From: Terriglobia bacterium
Lineage (GTDB): Bacteria > Acidobacteriota > Terriglobia > Terriglobales > Acidobacteriaceae
Direction of reading: 5' to 3'
Assembly: GCA_020073285.1 (NCBI GenBank)
Contig: JAIQFM010000007.1
Coordinates: forward strand, 1-46,307
Length of the DNA: 46,307 bases
This document shows, piece after piece, positions 42,890 through 46,307 of the stretch (its first letter is position 1; each line of letters starts with the position of its first letter). A program made the translations under genes and the position numbers. The notes under the pieces were generated by a model, which was not told where the DNA came from, did not search any database, and saw only the letters and a program-made list of their open reading frames with translations.

Positions 42890-44002
42890 ATGTCTGTCAC
42901 ACTGAGCGATCTTCTGAAGAAACTGCTGGAGTTGAGCGGCAGCGATCTGCACATCACCACCAATTCGCCGCCCCAGATTCGCGTGCACGGCCACTTGCAG
43001 CCGATGGACATGCCGCCGCTGACGCCCGGCGAAACCAAGGCGCTGGCCTACAGCGTCATGACCGACGCGCAGAAGCACCGCTTTGAGGAAGACCTGGAAC
43101 TGGACTTCTCCTTCGGCATGAAGGGACTGGCCCGCTTCCGCGCCAACATCTTCAACCAACGTGGCGCCGCCGGCGCGGTCTTCCGCGTGATTCCGTTCGA
43201 GATCAAGTCCTTCCAGCAACTCAACCTGCCGCCGGTCGTGGGGAGATTATGCGAGCGGCCGCGCGGGCTGATCCTGGTGACCGGACCGACGGGTTCGGGC
43301 AAGTCCACCACGCTGGCGGCGATGATCGACAAGATCAACACCGATCGCCACGAGCACATCATCACCATCGAGGACCCGATCGAATTCGTTCACCAGCACA
43401 AGAACTGCCTGGTGAACCAGCGCGAAGTGCACGCCGACACCAAGTCGTTCGGCAATGCGCTGCGCGCCGCCCTGCGGGAGGACCCCGACGTGGTGCTGAT
43501 CGGGGAAATGCGCGATCTGGAAACCATCGAAGCGGCGCTGCGCATCGCCGAGACGGGCCACCTCACGTTCGGCACCTTGCACACGAATTCCGCTTCCTCC
43601 ACGATCAACCGCGTGATTGACGTGTTCCCGGCGCACCAGCAATCGCAGATCCGCGCCCAGCTTTCGCTGGTGCTGGAAGGCATCATGTGCCAGGCGCTGG
43701 TGCCCAAGATCGGCGGGCAGGGACGCGGAATGGCGATGGAGATCCTGATTCCCAACGCCGCCGTGCGCAACCTGATCCGGGAAGACAAGATCCACCAGAT
43801 TTATTCCGCCATGCAATCGGGCCAGGACAAGTTCGGGATGCAGACCTTCAACCAGTCCTTGGCCACGCTGTACATGAGCAAGCAGATCACGCTGGAAACG
43901 GCGTTGCAGCGGTCGTCCAATGCGGAAGAGCTGCAGGAAATGATCAATCGCGGCGCGGGCATCACCAAGCCGGGAGTCGGGGCAGCGCCGGGGAAGAGAT
44001 AG
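42890..44002 (+). CDS. pilT: Type IV pilus retraction ATPase PilT
   Basis: Hexameric ATPase that depolymerises the pilus and drives twitching motility. An N-terminal PAS-like domain (about 1-100, SDLLKKLLELSGSDLHITTNSPP) leads to the RecA-like core. Walker A is G132-PTGSGKST140, the Asp box IEDPIEFVH, and Walker B VVLIGEMRDLETIEAALRIAETGH. The C-terminal AIRNLIRE-type motif appears as NAAVRNLIREDKIHQI, required for retraction. The 370 residues are typical. Confidence 0.96.
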   Translation: MSVTLSDLLKKLLELSGSDLHITTNSPPQIRVHGHLQPMDMPPLTPGETKALAYSVMTDAQKHRFEEDLELDFSFGMKGLARFRANIFNQRGAAGAVFRVIPFEIKSFQQLNLPPVVGRLCERPRGLILVTGPTGSGKSTTLAAMIDKINTDRHEHIITIEDPIEFVHQHKNCLVNQREVHADTKSFGNALRAALREDPDVVLIGEMRDLETIEAALRIAETGHLTFGTLHTNSASSTINRVIDVFPAHQQSQIRAQLSLVLEGIMCQALVPKIGGQGRGMAMEILIPNAAVRNLIREDKIHQIYSAMQSGQDKFGMQTFNQSLATLYMSKQITLETALQRSSNAEELQEMINRGAGITKPGVGAAPGKR

Positions 44003-44074
44003 TCCGACGGTCGATCAGTCGGTTCGTCCCAAAGCAGCCAGCGAGTGAAAGACAGAAGAGCAAGTGAGGTCCAC

Positions 44075-45283
44075 ATGCCAGTTTTTACATTTACCGGCAA
44101 GAATGCGGCCGGCGAGAAGGTGTCCGGAGAACGGGTGGCGGAGAACAAGCAGGTGTTGAAGGCGGCGCTCGCGCGGGAGCGGATCAGCGACTCGACCATC
44201 AAGGAAAAGGGCAAGGAATTTGTCATGCCCACGTTCGGTTCGGGCAAGGTCGCCACCAAGGACATCGCCATCTTCTTCCGCCAGTTCTCGGTCATGATTG
44301 ACGCCGGCCTGCCGCTGGTGCAGTGCCTGGAAATCCTGGCCGCCAACCAGGAGAACCCGGCCTTCCAGAAGGCGCTGACCGGGGTGCGGCAGACGGTGGA
44401 AGGCGGCGCGACGCTGTCCAACGCGATGCGCGGCTACCCGAAAATATTCGACGATCTGACCACCAACATGATCGAGGCGGGGGAAACGGGCGGCATCCTG
44501 GACATCATTCTGCAGCGCCTCTCGGCGTACGTGGAAAAGGCGGTGAAACTGCGCTCGGCGGTGAAATCGGCGCTGATTTACCCGGTCTCGGTGATCAGCA
44601 TAGCCGTGCTGATCGTGGGCGCGCTGCTGAAGTTCGTGGTGCCTATTTTCGCCAACCTGTTCACCGGGTTGGGTGTCGCACTGCCCGCCCCGACGCGCTT
44701 CGTCATGGGCCTGAGCAGGTTTGTGAGCAATTTCTGGTGGGTGGTATTCGCGGTTGTGATCGCGCTGGTGGTCGGCGTCAAGCAGGTGCGCAAGCACCCG
44801 AAGGGGCGCTACGTTTGGGACAACATGATGCTGCACCTGCCGGTCTTCGGCATGGTACTGCGCAAGATCGCGGTGGCGCGCTTCACGCGCACGCTGGGAA
44901 CGCTGATCACCTCCGGCGTGCCCATCCTGGAAGGTCTCAGCATCACCGCGCGCACCTCCGGCAATGCGGTGCTGGAACAGGCGCTGATGAAGGTGCGCAA
45001 GGCGATTGAGGAGGGGCGCACCATCGTGGACCCGCTGAAGGAATGCGGCGTGTTTCCCAACATGGTGACGCAGATGATCGGGGTGGGCGAAGCCACCGGC
45101 GCCATGGACGCCATGCTGCAGAAGATCGCAGACTTCTACGAGGACGAAGTGGACTCCGCCACCAAGGACATGCTGACGCTGCTGGAACCGGTGATGATCT
45201 CATTTCTAGGGGTGGCGGTAGGCGGCATCGTCATCTCGCTGTACATGCCGTTGTTCTCCATGATCGCGAAGCTGGCCGGCTAA
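44075..45283 (+). CDS. pilC: Type IV pilus inner-membrane platform protein PilC
   Basis: Polytopic platform protein that couples PilB/PilT to the pilus base. ATG 44075, behind GAGG, gives the usual start MPVFTFTGKNAAGEKVSG; a 10-residue upstream in-frame extension is unlikely. Two GspF domains (about 70-193 and 273-395) each carry the FFRQFSVMIDAGLPLVQCL / FTRTLGTLITSGVPILEGL signature. Three membrane helices lie at about 170-193, 218-245 and 375-398. It has 402 residues. It follows pilT by 72 bases, in the same unit. Confidence 0.95.
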   Translation: MPVFTFTGKNAAGEKVSGERVAENKQVLKAALARERISDSTIKEKGKEFVMPTFGSGKVATKDIAIFFRQFSVMIDAGLPLVQCLEILAANQENPAFQKALTGVRQTVEGGATLSNAMRGYPKIFDDLTTNMIEAGETGGILDIILQRLSAYVEKAVKLRSAVKSALIYPVSVISIAVLIVGALLKFVVPIFANLFTGLGVALPAPTRFVMGLSRFVSNFWWVVFAVVIALVVGVKQVRKHPKGRYVWDNMMLHLPVFGMVLRKIAVARFTRTLGTLITSGVPILEGLSITARTSGNAVLEQALMKVRKAIEEGRTIVDPLKECGVFPNMVTQMIGVGEATGAMDAMLQKIADFYEDEVDSATKDMLTLLEPVMISFLGVAVGGIVISLYMPLFSMIAKLAG

Positions 45284-45348
45284 ATTCCGGGCGCTCCTCA
45301 AGGCTGGCAGAGGACCGGCGCAGGCGGCGACATCATGCGAGGGATAGT

Positions 45349-46307
45349 GTGTCTGGTAGCAGGGGAGTGATGCGCGAGGAGTTCAACCAACAAGGCTGGC
45401 TGATTTGGCTGAGCAAGGTGCGGATCATCGTCATCACCTTGCTGTTCGGCGTCGAGTTGGCGGTCGCGGTGCTGACCCCCACCAGCCTCCCGAAGGGGCT
45501 GTTCATTGTCGCAATCCTGTTGTGGTACACCATCTCCGCCTTCTATCTTCTGCTGCTCTCCTTATGGCACGATGCGCGATTCCAGGCGCGTCTGCAGGTC
45601 CTCACCGACCTGTGCATGGCGGCCGCGGTGGTCTATCTCACCGGCGGAATCGACAGCTCGTTCAACTTCCTTTACCCGCTGATCATCATCGTCGCCGCCA
45701 TCCTGCTATCGCGGGCGTGGACCTTCCTGGTTGCGGCGCTGGCATTCATCGTATGTGGCGCTATTCTGGAGCTTTCCTACTTTGACCTTCTGCGCTCCTA
45801 TTCGATGAACCGGCCCGACCTGCGCAGTCTGCAAGCCTCCATCCTGATTAACCTGTTCGCCTACGCCGCCATCGCTTATCTGGCCACCTACTTGAGCACC
45901 AAGCTGCGCCAGGCCGACGTGCGTTTGCAGGAGCGGAGCGGCGAACTGGAGAACCTGCAGGCCCTGCACGAAAATATCGTTGATTCCATCAGCGGCGGAC
46001 TGATCACCACCGGCATGGACGGCCGCGTGCGCCTGATCAATGCTGCCGGCCAGAGGCTGCTGGAACGCCGCCAGGCCGACATTGTCGGCAAGAGCGTCGA
46101 GCTTCTCTTCCTCGACCAGTTGCCCGAGCCGGGCATCTTCCCGGTGCGTTGCGAAGTTCGCTCCGCCATCCCCTCCGGGGGCACCCGGACATTCGGCATG
46201 GCTCGCTCGATGCTTGAAGTGCCGGAGCGGAGCGCCATGGGCTACGTGTATACCTTTGACGACCTGACGGAGATCCGCCGCCTGGAGCGCGAGGTGCGGC
46301 TGCGCGA
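45349..46307 (+). CDS. pilS: PilS-like sensor histidine kinase (3' partial)
   Basis: N-terminal part of a two-component sensor; the window ends before the kinase core. The start is taken as GTG 45349 (GAGGG five bases upstream); GTG 45367 and ATG 45370 are alternatives. Six hydrophobic segments (about 20-165) form a membrane sensor module containing the PilS-typical LTDLCMAAAVVYLTGGIDSSFNFLYPL. A short coiled coil (LRQADVRLQERSGELENL) and a PAS domain (DSISGGLITTGMDGRVRLINAAGQRLLE) follow, running into DLTEIRRLEREVRLR, the usual link to the DHp domain. Its position after pilBTC suggests PilS of a PilSR pair controlling pilin expression; the pilR partner would lie beyond the window. Confidence 0.88.
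   Translation, partial: MSGSRGVMREEFNQQGWLIWLSKVRIIVITLLFGVELAVAVLTPTSLPKGLFIVAILLWYTISAFYLLLLSLWHDARFQARLQVLTDLCMAAAVVYLTGGIDSSFNFLYPLIIIVAAILLSRAWTFLVAALAFIVCGAILELSYFDLLRSYSMNRPDLRSLQASILINLFAYAAIAYLATYLSTKLRQADVRLQERSGELENLQALHENIVDSISGGLITTGMDGRVRLINAAGQRLLERRQADIVGKSVELLFLDQLPEPGIFPVRCEVRSAIPSGGTRTFGMARSMLEVPERSAMGYVYTFDDLTEIRRLEREVRLR

Overview
The window is a GC-rich bacterial chromosome segment with a housekeeping backbone and short accessory stretches. Gene content and order (mreBCD-mrdA-rodA-RNase E/G, separate pilMNOPQ and pilB-pilT-pilC-pilS blocks, accBC beside an Xaa-Pro peptidase, nnr-tsaE, fabI, secA), together with its characteristic intergenic repeats, suggest an Acidobacteriota member, probably class Terriglobia. 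That placement is inferred from recognition, since there is no rRNA gene here to test it.

Layout. 1-6353: the rod-shape/elongasome operon mreB (5' end cut), mreC, mreD, mrdA (PBP2), rodA. 6354-9820: a 494-base structured leader and an RNase E/G gene whose S1 domain is split by a very large acidic/Arg-rich insertion. 9930-12368: a sigma-28 promoter, a solitary long flagellin gene with an internally repeated variable region, and a decayed DUF4242 gene. 12509-18546: a promoter, a small excisionase-type HTH gene and pilM-N-O-P-Q, ending in a terminator. 18712-22259: Xaa-Pro peptidase, accB and accC, with accB and accC separated by 577 bases of three fold-back repeats. 22296-27344: thiE, two APC amino-acid permeases and a two-TM/RCK potassium channel. 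27546-29687: nnr and tsaE. 29882-31991 (minus): an MFS transporter followed by fabI. 32285-35200: secA.

35201-41124 is accessory. It holds a three-gene cassette (zinc-ribbon membrane protein, DUF4236 protein, secreted protein) bracketed by inverted copies of one repeat. Two toxin-antitoxin modules follow: an HI1419/HI1420-type pair whose toxin is frameshifted, and a VapC/Phd pair. A small zinc-ribbon ORF and a two-TM protein with a histidine-kinase-like H-box complete it. 41125-46307: pilB, pilT, pilC and the 5' part of a PilS-like kinase, behind a good sigma-70 promoter.

How the genes work together: MreBCD/PBP2/RodA build the lateral wall. PilM-N-O-P form the alignment complex linking the cytoplasm to the PilQ secretin. 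PilB and PilT power extension and retraction through PilC, and PilS probably senses the pilus state. AccB/AccC and FabI start and finish fatty-acid elongation cycles. The most unusual sequence-level signals are (i) 7- or 8-base periodic arrays in many spacers, a different word in each, (ii) the accB-accC fold-back triplet, (iii) mutually exclusive helices in the RNase E/G leader, and (iv) the cassette between inverted repeats after secA. No tRNA, rRNA, CRISPR array or intact insertion sequence was seen.
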